Shown: in pieces, positions 12,345 through 24,922 of the stretch | How positions within the stretch are numbered: the stretch's first letter is position 1 | Layout of the letters: the number at the start of each line of letters is the position of its first letter | Assembly: GCA_001695595.3 (NCBI GenBank) | Contig: MBPM02000002.1 | Span: forward strand, 1,587,608-1,651,607 | Length of the DNA stretch: 64,000 nucleotides | Direction of reading: 5' to 3' | Source of the DNA: Plasmopara viticola | Lineage: Eukaryota > Oomycota > Peronosporomycetes > Peronosporales > Peronosporaceae | Notes under the pieces: model-generated | Database searches by the model: none | Told to the model about the DNA's origin: nothing | What the model saw: the letters and a program-made list of their open reading frames with translations, nothing else | Translations under genes and position numbers: made by a program

Positions 12345-12678
12345 AGTGCAAAGTTGTACTAAAATTGAAACCCGATTGATGCTGCAATGGAGGAGGTTTC
12401 GCGAGTGATGAGATAGGATTGCGTGCCCGAAGCGGCCACTCGTTTTATGCGCTGGGACATGCAAAGAAAACGAACCTCTCTGCATTCACCTTTCTTAAGT
12501 ACTATTTGAAAGTGTAGTATAATACTTTACCTTAAGAGCTTGGCAAAAAGAAATTGTAGCGTACACTGTAGAAATGTGCTGAGTAAAATGTACTTTTTGA
12601 GTTCAAAAGTCAATACGAGTTTGCTATACTATTTTATTGCTAAATACAGACCTATCAATTTCGTGCACGCATTAATAC
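12345..12678. other. Short intergenic gap
   Basis: About 330 bases between the end of the FSH1 gene and the start of the START gene, both on the minus strand. It must hold the START promoter. I see no further gene. Confidence 0.5.
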
Positions 12679-13479
12679 TTAAAGCCTTGAAAACGAGCAT
12701 TGACGAGTGTCACCAAAGAACTGCCAGATTGCTTTCGACAAGTCCGCGTACAGATCTTTATGACGACTGTATGTCGGAAATTTGTGTCCACCGTCGTGCT
12801 CGAAAAGAAGTCTTGAGAGAGGACTGTCATTAGGGTGTTCCGTGAACATATCTTTTAGCATTAAAGAATCTCGATACAGGCTATCCTTCTGCCCAACAAC
12901 GTGGATCGATGGTAGCGGCACCATAATTGGCTGTCCCTCATAAGTTTCAAACAGCTTTTGGACGTTGATACCACCTGGGTGCACGCCGCAGACACAAAGC
13001 AAGAGTTTCCACCAGCGCTTAGAGGTATGCTTGTGGTACCACATAGACAAAATTGTCAGCATAGTGGATCCCTGTGAAAAGCCAACAGCCAAATCAAACT
13101 CGCCTAGCTCGTGAAGTTTGTTGTCTACATACTCAATAACCTGATAAATGTTCTCATATTCATAGCACCACCGCGCAGAAGATTTACTTGGGACGCAATC
13201 CTCGGCCTCGATACCTGCCAGCTCCTTCTTCTCAAGGTAACGGGTAGACCACCACTCGTAATACGGCGCAGTGTTACCAAACATGCGCTCGATCACCTCG
13301 TCCGTTCGCCCGCGCGCTTCAAATGGACCGTTAATATAGACAAAGTCGGCATTGGGGCCCAAAGCCTCTCGCAATCCGCGCGTTTGGTTTTCCATGACTT
13401 GAACATTAGTGCGAAAGCCATGTAGACAAAGGACACGAAGTTTTTTCGGCGAGCAAAATGTGCGAGCAGCGTATTTCAT
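12679..13479 (-). CDS. FSH1/OVCA2-family serine hydrolase
   Basis: Intronless, 266 aa. Alpha/beta hydrolase of the FSH1 family (yeast FSH1, human OVCA2): KLRVLCLHGFRTN near residue 13 gives the first strand and oxyanion region, and DLAVGFSQGSTML near 155 gives the GFSQG nucleophile elbow. IHVVGQKDSLYRDS near 220 supplies the acid, and EHDGGHKFP near 240 the catalytic histidine. Family members are esterases or thioesterases of poorly known substrate. No targeting signal is evident. It lies 334 bp from the START-domain gene in the same orientation, so a shared lipid theme is possible but not shown. Confidence 0.92.
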   Translation of the reverse strand: MKYAARTFCSPKKLRVLCLHGFRTNVQVMENQTRGLREALGPNADFVYINGPFEARGRTDEVIERMFGNTAPYYEWWSTRYLEKKELAGIEAEDCVPSKSSARWCYEYENIYQVIEYVDNKLHELGEFDLAVGFSQGSTMLTILSMWYHKHTSKRWWKLLLCVCGVHPGGINVQKLFETYEGQPIMVPLPSIHVVGQKDSLYRDSLMLKDMFTEHPNDSPLSRLLFEHDGGHKFPTYSRHKDLYADLSKAIWQFFGDTRQCSFSRL

Positions 13480-14169
13480 TTCAACAAAAAAAAGGCTCTA
13501 GGAAGACGAAGAAATGGAGCGCAAAGCATTTTCATGAAGCGATGTGGATAGGTGGTTTTGTCCTCGGGGGTTTCTTATACTAAGCTTAGCCACGACTTTC
13601 CTTTTATCAATACATTTACTTGATTGAAAGGGTGTGACCAACAGAATGTGACCCACGTACACCGTTATACAAATTTGTTAAATTCTAATATATTAGCCTG
13701 TAAGCTCCATTTTAATAGAAAAGAAATGAGTATTTACTTTTAAAAAGTATTTTTTTTATCAAAAGATAATTAGGAAAATAGAGCTTTGATAGGCAAAAGT
13801 TGCAGCTGTTTAATTATGAGAAGTTGTTAATAGTCCTAGTAATAGAGCGGAATTACTAACTTTATTAGCTTTCCAGGATAATTAGCAGACATTTAGTTAA
13901 TAAAAACACCATTTCCGGCGATTAATTAGAAAGTAGCCATTTTGGCGATGACTATGCATGTGGAAAAGTTAACTGCTTCGTGGAGCCAAGATGGCTTGCA
14001 TGCGAGGGGTAAAACCTCACTCGAAATATAAGAGATCATCCAGGACAAAGAGATGCCCTTGCTGACGGTTAAATGATACGAAAAAGAAAATGAACCTGCT
14101 TAGATAAACACGGAGATGTCAAGGGTCTTCTACGGGGTTAAATCCGCTAACGCCACTGGCTGTAACCGA
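13480..14169. other. AT-rich intergenic stretch
   Basis: Strongly AT-rich (many taatta/ttaaaa words) with no ORF and no recognised element. It marks the edge of the gene island. Confidence 0.6.
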
Positions 14170-14175
14170 TGCATA

Positions 14176-15165
14176 TCACCCACCACCGGATACAGACGCA
14201 AGTCGACATCCAGCGAGAAGCACATGAATTTTTTGGATGACAGACCAGATAGCTTTGGATGTGCCGTACCCGGTCGTTGTGGAATGTAGTGTTAAGATCC
14301 ACAAAGTCTCTTTGAAATTTACACGGTATTCAGAAACAGAAGTTGATTTAAAGAAGCCGTTGTTCCACAATCCCTTTTCGTCTTTGTGCGTGCTTTAGAA
14401 ACAGCGCTTAATCCCACTTACGGTAACAGTCTGCGTAAGGAGCTCGACATCAGTAGCTAGCGGGATACCCTTGGCTACTTTCTAGCTCATCGTATCTATA
14501 CGAATGTGTAGCAGAAGGCCATTGCCTCTTACAAATACGAGGTCGACGCCTGCAACGTATCGCGTGGCTCGTTGCAAGAGATGAACTCGCCCCTGTCCTC
14601 GACACCTTTTGAAAGCATACAACCGCACTCAGCCGCAATAATAAAGTGAGCTTGGTGAGCATAAGGCGGTTGGTATTGTAGTTTTGTTCATATCTGACGT
14701 CACGTTGACCATCATTTTGAAGGGCAGAATATCTGAAAATATCTAGAAATATATATTAGTTCTAAGTTAATTTTCAAAATGACGGTTATCGCTCACATGG
14801 CCTTCGAAGTCCATTTTATTCTCAAGGGCCACAAAAGCCGAATCATTCCAAAGAAGTTGCGGCTTGACTGGCACGATTGACATCAGAAGTAATCCATTTG
14901 CGTACACTTCAATTGCGGAAGGTTTTTAGCTTCAAATGAAAAAGGCGTAAATTTGAGGCGAATGCGTTCTATTTCTTTTCTCTTTACCACCTGCGGAGCA
15001 CACTGTAATCTGAAGTGGCTTCATGAGCTTCTTAGAGAAATGTCGGGTTACCCCTCTTTTGGTACACACTTCAACGGGGCCGTAATAATTGCTTAAATGT
15101 AATTCCAATTTATGGCCAGAGGTAGCATGAAGACCGCGGTCCTTCCCGCCTGCTGGGGATGACAT
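14176..15165 (-). pseudogene. Interrupted coding region of unknown family
   Basis: Three open stretches on the minus strand (15165-14932, about 14900-14790, and 14662-14176) read as protein but shift frame or stop between them. The first begins MSSPAGGKDRGLHATSGHKL; the middle one contains a clean run LLLMSIVPVKPQLLWNDSAF. I do not recognise the family. It could be a decayed gene, or a gene with introns I could not place. Because its hydrophobic pattern and codon use look real, I list it rather than leave the interval blank. Confidence 0.35.
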
Positions 15166-16246
15166 AGAGCTCAGTTATGGACACTTGGTTCGTCATCTTG
15201 TTGATGCCGAGACATTCCTGAGGCAAATTGTTAATTAACTCTGAATTCACCTCCAGACATTAAAAATCTCATTCCAAGCGTTGAGGTTTAAAGTCAAATA
15301 CTTTTTGGAGATATGCTTAGTCCCATAATACATTATGGAATCGGGTTAGTGAAGACAAGGTTCCAAAATTTAGAAATGCTCAGAATATGATCCACCATCA
15401 TTATTCTGGCCGGGTAAAAAACTTCGGCACAAAATTGGATCAAGGTAGCCCCAAAGCATTGTGTGTCGGCCACTGCTAAGAGAACAGTGTGTGCTGACTA
15501 GGGCTTTTTTCGCAGAACACATTTGATAATCTTACGCACTTATCGCCAACTTTTGTGCTTAAAAACACAAATGTAGAATGATAGATTGGCTAATGTCCGT
15601 AATAAGCTACACATTTACACAACACCCTACCAGACAAGATGTTAGCTTTTCAGCATGGCCAGCTGTACGTTGTGTAGTGCACTATGTTTGGTCTACGGAT
15701 ACTATCAAACCCAAGCAAAAAATTCAGATAAATTCCTAACAGACGTTGTTTGCTTGGCGGTAGGTTATGTAAGTATGACAAAATGTATCAACTCTTCTTG
15801 CAGCCAACTGCTTGGTCACAAGACCTTTTGGTTCATTCCGTACCTCCTCTAAAAAACATTTAGCAATATGTTTGTTTACAGCCACTCCGAAGTTAACAAG
15901 ACAGCTCCGTTAGACTTTTTAAGGCTAATGTTCAAAATCATCAGGACCAAAAAAATATTGCGAGCATCGAAGAATGCAACTTATGGCAAATAAGATTAAA
16001 AAATTTCGCTGCTTTGCAAGCACTAATGAGGTTCAAGTATAACCTAGAAAACCAAAACCGTTTCAGTTCGAGTCATTCGCACATGCGCAGCGCTGGCGAT
16101 GCTAATTCCACAAAGCCATTGTTATTGAATAAGGGCATTGAGTTGTGATTGGAGAGCCAGCATTAATGCGCATTTATTACCATCTAGAAAAATCTTCAAC
16201 AGCCTCTTGTCTTCGCTTTGTCGAATGAGACAAATACCAATCAGCG
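15166..16246. other. Intergenic
   Basis: No gene or element recognised on either strand. Confidence 0.5.
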
Positions 16247-16561
16247 GTGTTCGCGACGCTTTCGGCTATGCCATCGGGTGCGAACCATTACAACTCGATA
16301 AGCTTGGACGTGAGTGAGGATATCGCTAAGCTTAAGACTGTCATAAAAATGATTCCGAAAGATTCACTTCCCAAAAAGTACGCACTGGACAAGTCCCGAA
16401 TGTTTTCTAAGCTTAAAGCTCTTTATAGTCGGATCCGGCCATCACTTCCTGATGTCAGTGAGGAATACGACCCACTTGTCTACGAAAATTTGAATATAAG
16501 CCTGACAAACTTGATGTGCTATTTCACGCACTCGAATAATAAACTGGACCAATTAAGCTAA
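16247..16561 (+). CDS. Hypothetical small ORF, 104 aa
   Basis: Open frame starting MFATLSAMPSGANHYNS, with a Lys-rich helical middle (KLKTVIKMIPKDSLPKK). No signal peptide, RXLR-like motif or known domain is visible. The neighbourhood is gene-poor and contains broken coding fragments, so this may be the surviving piece of a decayed gene. It was kept only because of its length and balanced composition. Confidence 0.25.
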   Translation: MFATLSAMPSGANHYNSISLDVSEDIAKLKTVIKMIPKDSLPKKYALDKSRMFSKLKALYSRIRPSLPDVSEEYDPLVYENLNISLTNLMCYFTHSNNKLDQLS

Positions 16562-19500
16562 ATTTAAAGATCATGAAACGAAAAAACATGTCAGCATTCA
16601 GGTGCTAATCTAGAGCCTTCCATAACATCCTTCATCGCAGGCAAAAAAGCTAAGTTCTTGTAATTTACTTCTCGATAGCGGTCGCAGCTGCTTTGGTATG
16701 AGCAGGCAGACGACCTATTTAAGTACAAGAAGAATGTAGCGGATCCAGCCCGAGCCATTGCCCCAATCGACAAAGCCTATAAGAAAACAAATGTTTGGAT
16801 CGGTTACATCAAAGGCGCAATCTATGGATCACATTGTTGAGCCGTAAGAGCCTAATGATCCAAGAATGTGGTGCCTCAGCGTAGTGCGTCCTCCAGCTAA
16901 TGCTGACATTTTTCGTCGTAGCATACATTTGTAAATGGTCTGCTGTAGACATCACCAAACGGCTTCCAATAAACGGGAAAGATACTCGACGAACCTAGCG
17001 GAAAATGCGGTTTCCGATCCAAAATCATCGTGTCATGAAGTATTCGGTATTTTTCACCGCATCATTCAAGAGACTAGTTTTGTTCTTCTAGCTGAAACGG
17101 GCGACAAATGCACCATCTTACCTAGGTGACATACGAACATATATGCTCTCATTGCCAGTAGCTTTAAGCAGACCAAGACACATTCGGATCTTCTGGTACT
17201 TGTACACTCACTTGTACATTTTAAGCCACCAAGGAAAACATTTTTCTTATACAGATGACTGCAACATGTGCCGCCAAATACCCTAAGATTATGCGAACTT
17301 GTTGAAGCATAAATGCTGCTGGAATACGTTGTGAAGAAGAAAAAAAAGAGTTTTGTCCTGGGTCGTCACATCAAGATTAGTCTCTCTACAGAACAGCTTT
17401 ACGACTTTACACAAAGTCAGCTGAATGTTATCAGCAGCAAGAAATGCGATTGCACCAGTCCTAGAGAAACAAAATAAGTTATGCTGGAGATAAATATGTA
17501 ATCCAGCTCTCTTGAAACAAATCGAGAAAATTATATTATATACTAATCTACCGCTTAAAGAAGTAAGTTTAATGATTCTCGAAAAACTAATTTTTTATCG
17601 GTCTGAAAAGACATGGGCTGGCGTACACTATCAGCCTTCTTACGACGATGTCGACATACCAGAAGTTTTGTTTCGGGCACCTCAATAGGTGCTTAAATCC
17701 TATTTTGTTCTCGCTTGAGGTCTGGGGTGCCTTTGAAACTCTTAAAAGCCTTGTCTTCGTGCTCAAGGTCACAGCGGCTGATAGTATCCATCACAATTAT
17801 CGTACAGGCATTATGCTGACGTAGTCAGGAGGCTGTACATTGTAAACGACCGGCCGAGCCTGTACCCCAGTGCAAACAGATGCAAATTTGCGATGCGATT
17901 TTGCTCTGACAAGCACATTTATTGATTTGAGTACTAAGCTCACGGGTCATATCGCCAAAGAAATTTCCGTCCCTACAAAGATATCAAATTTACTTAAAAA
18001 CCCAAGTACCTGCGTCCTCACGTTCATGACGATCTCGAGTGGAATCTAAAGGGAGTGTACACGGTCGCACTTTTTTGTCAAGTGCGTAGCAAAGTAAAGG
18101 CAATTTAATAGACCCTAGGGGCTTCTCATGAAGTGGCTTGGTCATTGCGCTCGTTAATGCTGGCAAAACAGCTCGTACAAAAACTGATGTAATCTAAAAG
18201 TAATACAACGGGCCTTTGGGATGCAAACCAAGGGTATTTGACTGTAACTCTGCACGAAGAGCTTACAATCCTAGTGCCTGGTTTGGCATTTAAGTCATCT
18301 AGAAGAAAACTATTTTCAAACCGCCAAATGCTAATGCTACAAACCGAGCTTCTGGATGTAGCGAATTTCAAGTAAGATGTATGGGCTCTGTGTTTTAATA
18401 TGCTGAAGATTTCTCCATTATCAGAGTTGGTCTTCAAAGTGAACTTTGGTGGCGCTGTACCCAAAAAATCTCCTATTACGGGCGCAGGCCATGGGTTTCA
18501 AACGGCCCCACGTGAAACTATTTAAGCTCTAGAGCGGTGATAATAGCACGCGTACAGCCACCGTAAGGTCGCGCTTGAAAAAGTGTTCCTTATAAATCAT
18601 GTGACAATCACTTATGCGATGGTCGAAGTTGCCTCCAGCGAGCACTTGTGTCGCGCGGAGCAAGTAATGTACTGCTCGGATCGACGGCATACATCGTATT
18701 GATTACGCAAGTTCTCTTCTTCCTCGTCGATTTATTATCCAGAGAAAGGGTAGACCTTGCACGGATCAGCACATTAAGTGGTATATTTTTGGGCAACAAT
18801 TTCATTTCGACAGCGTTGTCATTTACTTGAGGCTTCACCACGTCCCTATCGCGCGAGAATTCAGGTTATGCTTTCCGCATTTACCGCACAAAGCGGATCT
18901 GTATGCTGACATTCGGGCGAGGTGGAGCGAAAAATAAGGTTTCCAGCTGAGATGAAGTGAGGGGCTATTACACAGCGTTCTTTGCCTTAGCGACTCTCCG
19001 GTGGGTGAACGTAACAGAGCTCGCCGCCAAAGGCACAGGTAGCAGATGTATCCTTCGTAAAAGTCGTGGCCTTATGCGCAGAGGTCGGGATTGTAACATT
19101 GGTCTGTGCCTAAGTTGAAGCAGATTTTTTCGGCGTTGAATAGTCGGCTAGGCTAATCGGCAGTACTCTTTGCTGCTTGGATGACAAATTTTCGGAGGAT
19201 GCTACGGACCATTACATATAAGGGTTTGTAGTAAAAGCTGGCTCCTCGTCAAAAGAGGAACTGGGGGTGTTGGCGCTCGAAAAGAGCCGTATTTTAGGAT
19301 GACTCAAATCACCAAGATCCATAAAAATTGCAGTTAGCGATGCTGTGTGACTTACATTAAGTTCAATCCAAATAAATGGCGCCGTCTCGCGAGAGGTCGA
19401 CTCACTGTTTGGACAACGATCCTAACGATGAAGATAAACTAACCTGACCTTTGTTGTTCAGGTTAAAACACGACAGTCATGAATCCATTGATTACTTGGA

Positions 19501-22005
19501 CTTAATGTCCTTTACTATTTTTCAATGCAGCATTTAGCGCTTTAACACCATCTCAAATCTTTCATCTTGATGGGGGAATGTCTGCGCCGTATTTGACTTC
19601 TGTATGGCAAGATCTTTCATAGAGAAGGCGTGCAAGAAGTTCTACAATTTTCCGTAAACAATCATTCATGATCCTCGGCCTTGATAAAATGTGTTTCGCT
19701 TCGAAACTCGGTGGTAATACCTGAATCTGTGTGTTGTTATTCAGGATTTAAGCCTCACTTTTGTGATAAATTAGTGACATGCTCAGCAAAGACATTCCAG
19801 GACGTATCATTGTCCCTGGAAAATGCTGTTGACTTCCTTTTCCAACATGCAATGGCCGGCGAGTTGGGCGATAGCTTTGACATTCTTAAGGCTTGTTTGA
19901 CGTAGTAAAGCTGGTTTGTCGGCGCTCTCGCTTTTCTACTCACTTTGCTGTCTTGGTGCGGGTAGGTATTTGCCAGAGCGCTCGTGGCACTTCTTCCTTT
20001 CTTCGTCATCTATATGTAGAATTGTCTGTTTGCCATCAGGTGAATAGGAGCCGAGTTGACGCATTTTTAGTAGCGGCAAAGATAAGTTTTTCAATACTTT
20101 CTAAACAAACTGAAGAAACATGGCAGACACTATCAAGCTTTTAATTGGCAGCCATTTACACAAAAGCATCCATTTGTGTAGGTACGTAAAGTCAAGCCTG
20201 CCTGAACACTCTTACACGGTTATGCCGTTGGCAGCTTTTTATTTCAATTGTGTGTCCCGCCGAACAATTTAACGCACCGGCGTCATGTTTGAACACACAA
20301 AGCTAACAAGGGGCCCTTTCTTCTAAGACTTGAAAATCGCTCTAATGTCCGCGTACGCTAGAGCACACAACTAAAAGTTTACCTTTGCTAGTGTTTCCTT
20401 TGAAAGTTGTTTAGTATCAAGGAGATGTGACCCATATTAAGATCTTTGTTTGGCTTCTGTAAGGTAATTTACTTTTGTGCGGCTTTTGCCATTATAATCT
20501 TAATCTTTTGATGCAGAGACGGATCATGTGCCCTGAATGTATTGACTTCAATACGGCTTACTTTTTAAAAACGAGCTTTTAGGCAATACAATTTTGGAAC
20601 CAGTTCTTTTAGCCTGATTGAGCCTGAGCAATTACACCACGCAGTATTACCACCCGCACTCGTTAGAGTTGCATCGACCCTTGACCCATTTGTATGTACA
20701 ATCACTTCAATTTAGGCGTCCTAGTGATAATGCTGAGGTGGTTAACATATCTGCAAACATGTAAGGTGATGCATTAGTAGTACCTTAAGAGCAGGACGAA
20801 ACTTAATCAGCATTTGTTCGTTAATGTGCTCGTATGGTCAGATGAGAAATGTCCCGGGGTAAGGCAAAGTCTTGGCTCAATAACTTCACTTAGTAAGCGC
20901 ATACGTGATGCCCAAACGGTCGTCTAAGATAAAAGCCTTCTACATGACAGCTCGGTATCTTGGACTCTGAGGCTTATGGCTAGGATAGAAGGCGAACACG
21001 GCACAGTCACTCCTGCATAGTAGAAGTGATCGAGATCTTGCAATCAACGACCCAATTCAGCCGCTGTTGTTCATAATAATGTTCTAGATGCAGCAGTATA
21101 AGTGAGTTAAAAACATCGAGTCGAAACTTGTGGTGGAATGCATAATGAAGATTTGCTTGCGCTAAAGACGATTGACGTTTCGAAGCCCAGCCAGCCATTT
21201 TGCTCTTTGATCGAGTTCACTCCCTACGGCTGAGTCTAAGCCTCACCAAATTGTAGCTTATAAGCGACTATGCCCGCGCAGCCATTGACTTCGGTGCAAC
21301 GAACAGAAGAGGTGATATGTTTCAGAAGTTATCGGATAGCTGTGCGAAAAACAGGTCGCCCCAGTGGCATATGCCTTGTTCCAGAACGAAACGATACGTA
21401 GCCAAAGGCGCATCAAAAAATCAAATGTAAACACCTACCATTCGCTTTTGGTAAGACTCGGAGACTACAATTTGTTTGCATTTATTGCTAGTACGGAATC
21501 AAGTGAGAAAAAGAGGCAGCGTTTACACGACCGGTTGATCACCGCCGTGCAGTGGACAGGGAGTGCTTGCGATATCGAAAAGAAAAGGTTTTCTGTAGTG
21601 GACGTTGACTTGCCCTTTGTTGAGTTTTGAAAGATAGGTTTTGGACTCTAGCTTAGATATTGCACGATGAAAGATTGTTTGCGGGGCGCAGTCGTCAGCA
21701 GTTTTTCACGTAATTGAGGTACGCTACGTCTCATTCACACAGCCTGATCGTTTCAACAGTCTTAGCACGTTGCTTATAGCACACACATCAAATTACCAAA
21801 ACTCACCAAATGGCTTCATCAAGTCTTCAGTCCCCCTCATCTTGTGCTTGTCCATGCTTATAGTGCATAACAAGCTTATTGCTGTTTACTGCAACATGTA
21901 AAGCAAAGCAGAAAAACGAAATATTGCGGCACGCCCTGCATAGTGAAAATCTGCTATATTCATATCGCCCTTTATACACAGCTTTGAGAATCATCATTCG
22001 ACAGG
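16562..22005. other. 5.4-kb gene-poor region with decayed coding fragments
   Basis: No intact gene. Fragments with a protein-like look occur on the minus strand at about 17590-18460 (broken by several frame changes) and on the plus strand at 19681-20144 and 21364-21630. None matches a family I can name. The region looks like old, degraded repeats or lost genes. Confidence 0.5.
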
Positions 22006-24838
22006 TCAGACCACGTCGGCGACTATAGACTCGTTCGTAAGTACAGGTGTGGTGGCAAAGTGATCGTTTTGGTCCTCTGGAATCAGACGGTCAAATCGCT
22101 CGTAGTCTACAATGACGCGATCTCGCTCAACGACAGCAAAGTCCGCAAAGCGCATGTCGTAAGCAAAGTCATCCCAAAAGTACATTTTGCGCGCATAGAC
22201 ATTTTCTGAAAAGGTCGTATCCAAACCTGTCAGTAACGCAACGACTGCGACGCGTGATTGAGAGAGATCATCGATCGAGTGAAATTTGTAAAAGGGCGAG
22301 TTTTCATTGATAACATGAATGAGGGTCGCGGGTAACTTGATAGACGGCCACTCTGCCGTCACAAGCGGCACATCGTACATTTGTCGGAGTCCTGTGCGTC
22401 GATTTGTGAGAATCACACCGATACGGAAAAAGTTTTCATGCACCTCACCCGAGTGCCTTGTATTCGCTGCTCGGAACACGAGACAGCGATGCCCGTAAAT
22501 GGACGAAATATCACTTTGGACGAAAAGTGAATGTGAGCTCGTGGTCGAGCAAACTTTGACCAGGCTATGCCTGTCATAATTGTCACAGCTATGATGCCCA
22601 CCATTGACTCGATAAAGACCACAAAATTCATGTACGCGGCATGGGGCATTGGTGCAATGGATCCGTAACCGATCGTTGCAAGTGTGTGCACACTCATGTA
22701 AAAAGCCAATTCGTAGTCGGACACCACAATGTCGTCATTTACCGCAATGTGACCAATGTCAATCCAATACAATAGTCCAAAAATGAAATTGAGCACCAAG
22801 AACGATAGCACGAATACGGTCGTGACTTTTGGCCAGCCCACATAGAGAGCACTCTGGTAAAAGCGCAGAAAGCTAAAGGATTTCGGAATGTGGACTGGCA
22901 CGATACGTAAAAACCGCGGAGTGTCTTCCACTTCAATCGAAACAGCTGATGTTGACGATTGAGCTCGTATGGACCGCTGGCTGATTTTATCCAGGTCACA
23001 ACTCTCATCTTCGTCGCCCTCGCTATCATTTCTTTTGAAATCAAATCCATCAAAGTCCTGCACTCCGCCATCGAGATCATCATCTTGTGAGACCCTACTG
23101 GTGTCTTCATCGATCAAAAGCGACCCTGCCATTTCTCTTTGGAGAACCTGCTGTACTCGGTGACCCCTTAATCTTTCAAACGTACCAAAGTCATCTGCCC
23201 CGTTAAGCGCAGATTCACAACTACTGTGGCGTTTAACAATTGGATTGGCATACATTGGTACGTCCAGCATCGTATGCCTTTGACTTCTTTCGCCCACATC
23301 TGCCTGTTTTGTTGGCTTCCATACCCGCAATCTCCCTTTCTGAGCAGCCCGAGCTTCAACAGGTTGGGCTTTTGAAATCCGTTGTGTTCCAAAAGGCTGA
23401 TGAAGTAAAGGCTCGAACAACGGCTCCAGTTCCATCGCAAATTTTCTAGGGCCGACTCTTCTCTTGAAGTATGGTACGTGGTGGTATGGTTGAAGTGAGG
23501 ATGAGACACTGCTTGTCGATGACTGTGTTTCGTCGAGTTGATTGTCTGTGCACGGAAAGAATTTTCGTGATGTTCGAGGAGAGCGCTTGTGCACCACAGT
23601 CTGCGCGTTTTTTTCAGCCTCATCTCCGCCTCTGTCATCCATGGTATTGAAAAACGACTTGAGGTATTGAGCATCGTCAATCGGGGCGGCAACTACCGTG
23701 CTAAGCTTGGCAAAGTTCATAATTACTTCTGCATTCCCTTCGTCGAAATCCAATAACTCGGCAAATCGGTAGCCCCAAACGACATTCGCAGCCGTGTAAT
23801 ATACCTCTCGGAAACCGTGTCTTGAAGAGTCGAGTCCACGCCTGACATGGCCACCTCCACAAGCATGTCCGACTGCGCAATGTCGTTCTTCGACATCCCG
23901 TAGAGAGGACTATTTTCGTCAATCACGTGCACCACCGCTAAGCCCATGCGAAAGGTGATAAAGTTCGTTTGCAGCAACTTTAAATTGTACGATGTCAATA
24001 CTTTGGTTTGTGAGGATGCAAAGCCTTCTACTGCATCTCCGGCATTTAGAAGCTCGCTTGCGGCAATACGAGAACGTCGTCGCTTTTCCGACAAGACTTC
24101 GTCATGAGCTTGAATTTGCTTCGTTTTGTGTTCCACGCGCAATAAATTTACTTTGAATACCGCTTCCATAATCACATCGTGCGTCACATCTCGCGACTGC
24201 GTTGCATTGGCCACACGCACGACCAACGCGAGGTGTTTCTTCCCATACGGTTGCACGACGCACACTTTACTAAATGCTACTTTGGCCTGTGGTTTGGCAA
24301 ATTTGGCAAACACCAGACCCGTAATGGCCGATACGATCATCATCGACGCAAACGACTCGACGGACATGACGATGTTCCCACATGTGTGTGTGGGGTACAC
24401 CATACCAAACCCAATCGTAGTAAACGTTTGGTAGCTCAAATCGAATGCCTCGAAGAAATTCGTCGGCTCGTTACAGAGATAACACGTGATGGTCGCGAAC
24501 ACAAAGATGTTGACCATAAAGACCATGAACAATACAGTGAGCAGCATGGGCCACCGCATATTCAAGAGAACATAGAGGAAATCCTTGTACGTTTTCCGTG
24601 GGTTCGACGTCGTAAAGACCCGCGGAAAGAGCGAGTCAGCAGGCAAGCGAATGAATTGTTTCCAAAATGGCATTTCCTCGACACGTGAGCCGGCGTGAAA
24701 GATCGACGTGTTCTCGAGGCCATTGTTCACTCTAACACCGTGCCAAATGTGCACCCAATCCTTGAGTACAGCAGGCACTTGTTGCGTCCCGACGTTAAGC
24801 GTGCCGCGATTCTGAATGCGCTTCTTTGACGCAGGCAT
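22006..24838 (-). CDS. Concatenated double inward-rectifier-type K+ channel (two Kir modules)
   Basis: Two complete Kir-like units follow each other without an intervening stop. Unit 1 starts at 24838 (MPASKKRIQNRG), with TM1 near MLLTVLFMVFMVNIFVF, pore helix and filter TTIGFG at about residue 143, TM2, then the cytoplasmic domain with the AMSGVDSTLQDTV loop and WGYRFAELLDF. A ~260-residue low-complexity linker leads into unit 2: TM1, filter ATIGYGS, TM2, RAANTRHSGEV, LLTGLDTTFSENV and the end at 22006. Two one-base gaps interrupt it, at ~23800 and ~22497. Adding one base at each gives an uninterrupted 944-aa frame. The conserved motifs abut across both gaps, so introns cannot explain them. 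Kir channels are tetramers, so two such chains could form one pore. This may also be a pseudogene, but sequence error is more likely. Confidence 0.85.
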
Positions 24839-24907
24839 GGTCTCTTTGTTTGTCTACGAAGGACAAGTGACACGCGTCAACATCCTATAGCAATATCAAA
24901 GTCGCTG

Positions 24908-24922
24908 TGTGAGTGATGAGGA
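24908..24922 (-). promoter_or_regulatory. Initiator-like motif upstream of the Kir gene
   Basis: Read on the minus strand, CCTCATCACTCACA about 70-80 bases upstream of the start codon resembles the oomycete core-promoter initiator (GCTCATTYYNCA type). This is a match by eye only, with two mismatches. Confidence 0.35.

Noticed and set aside
12345..12485. N-terminal extension of the START protein from an ATG at 12485
   Set aside because: No START or targeting features; MNFLFKHG at 12344 is the better start, though a longer form cannot be excluded.
23168..23692. 174-codon minus-strand ORF within the Kir linker
   Set aside because: Alternative frame of the low-complexity linker; the frame linking both Kir modules is the coherent one.
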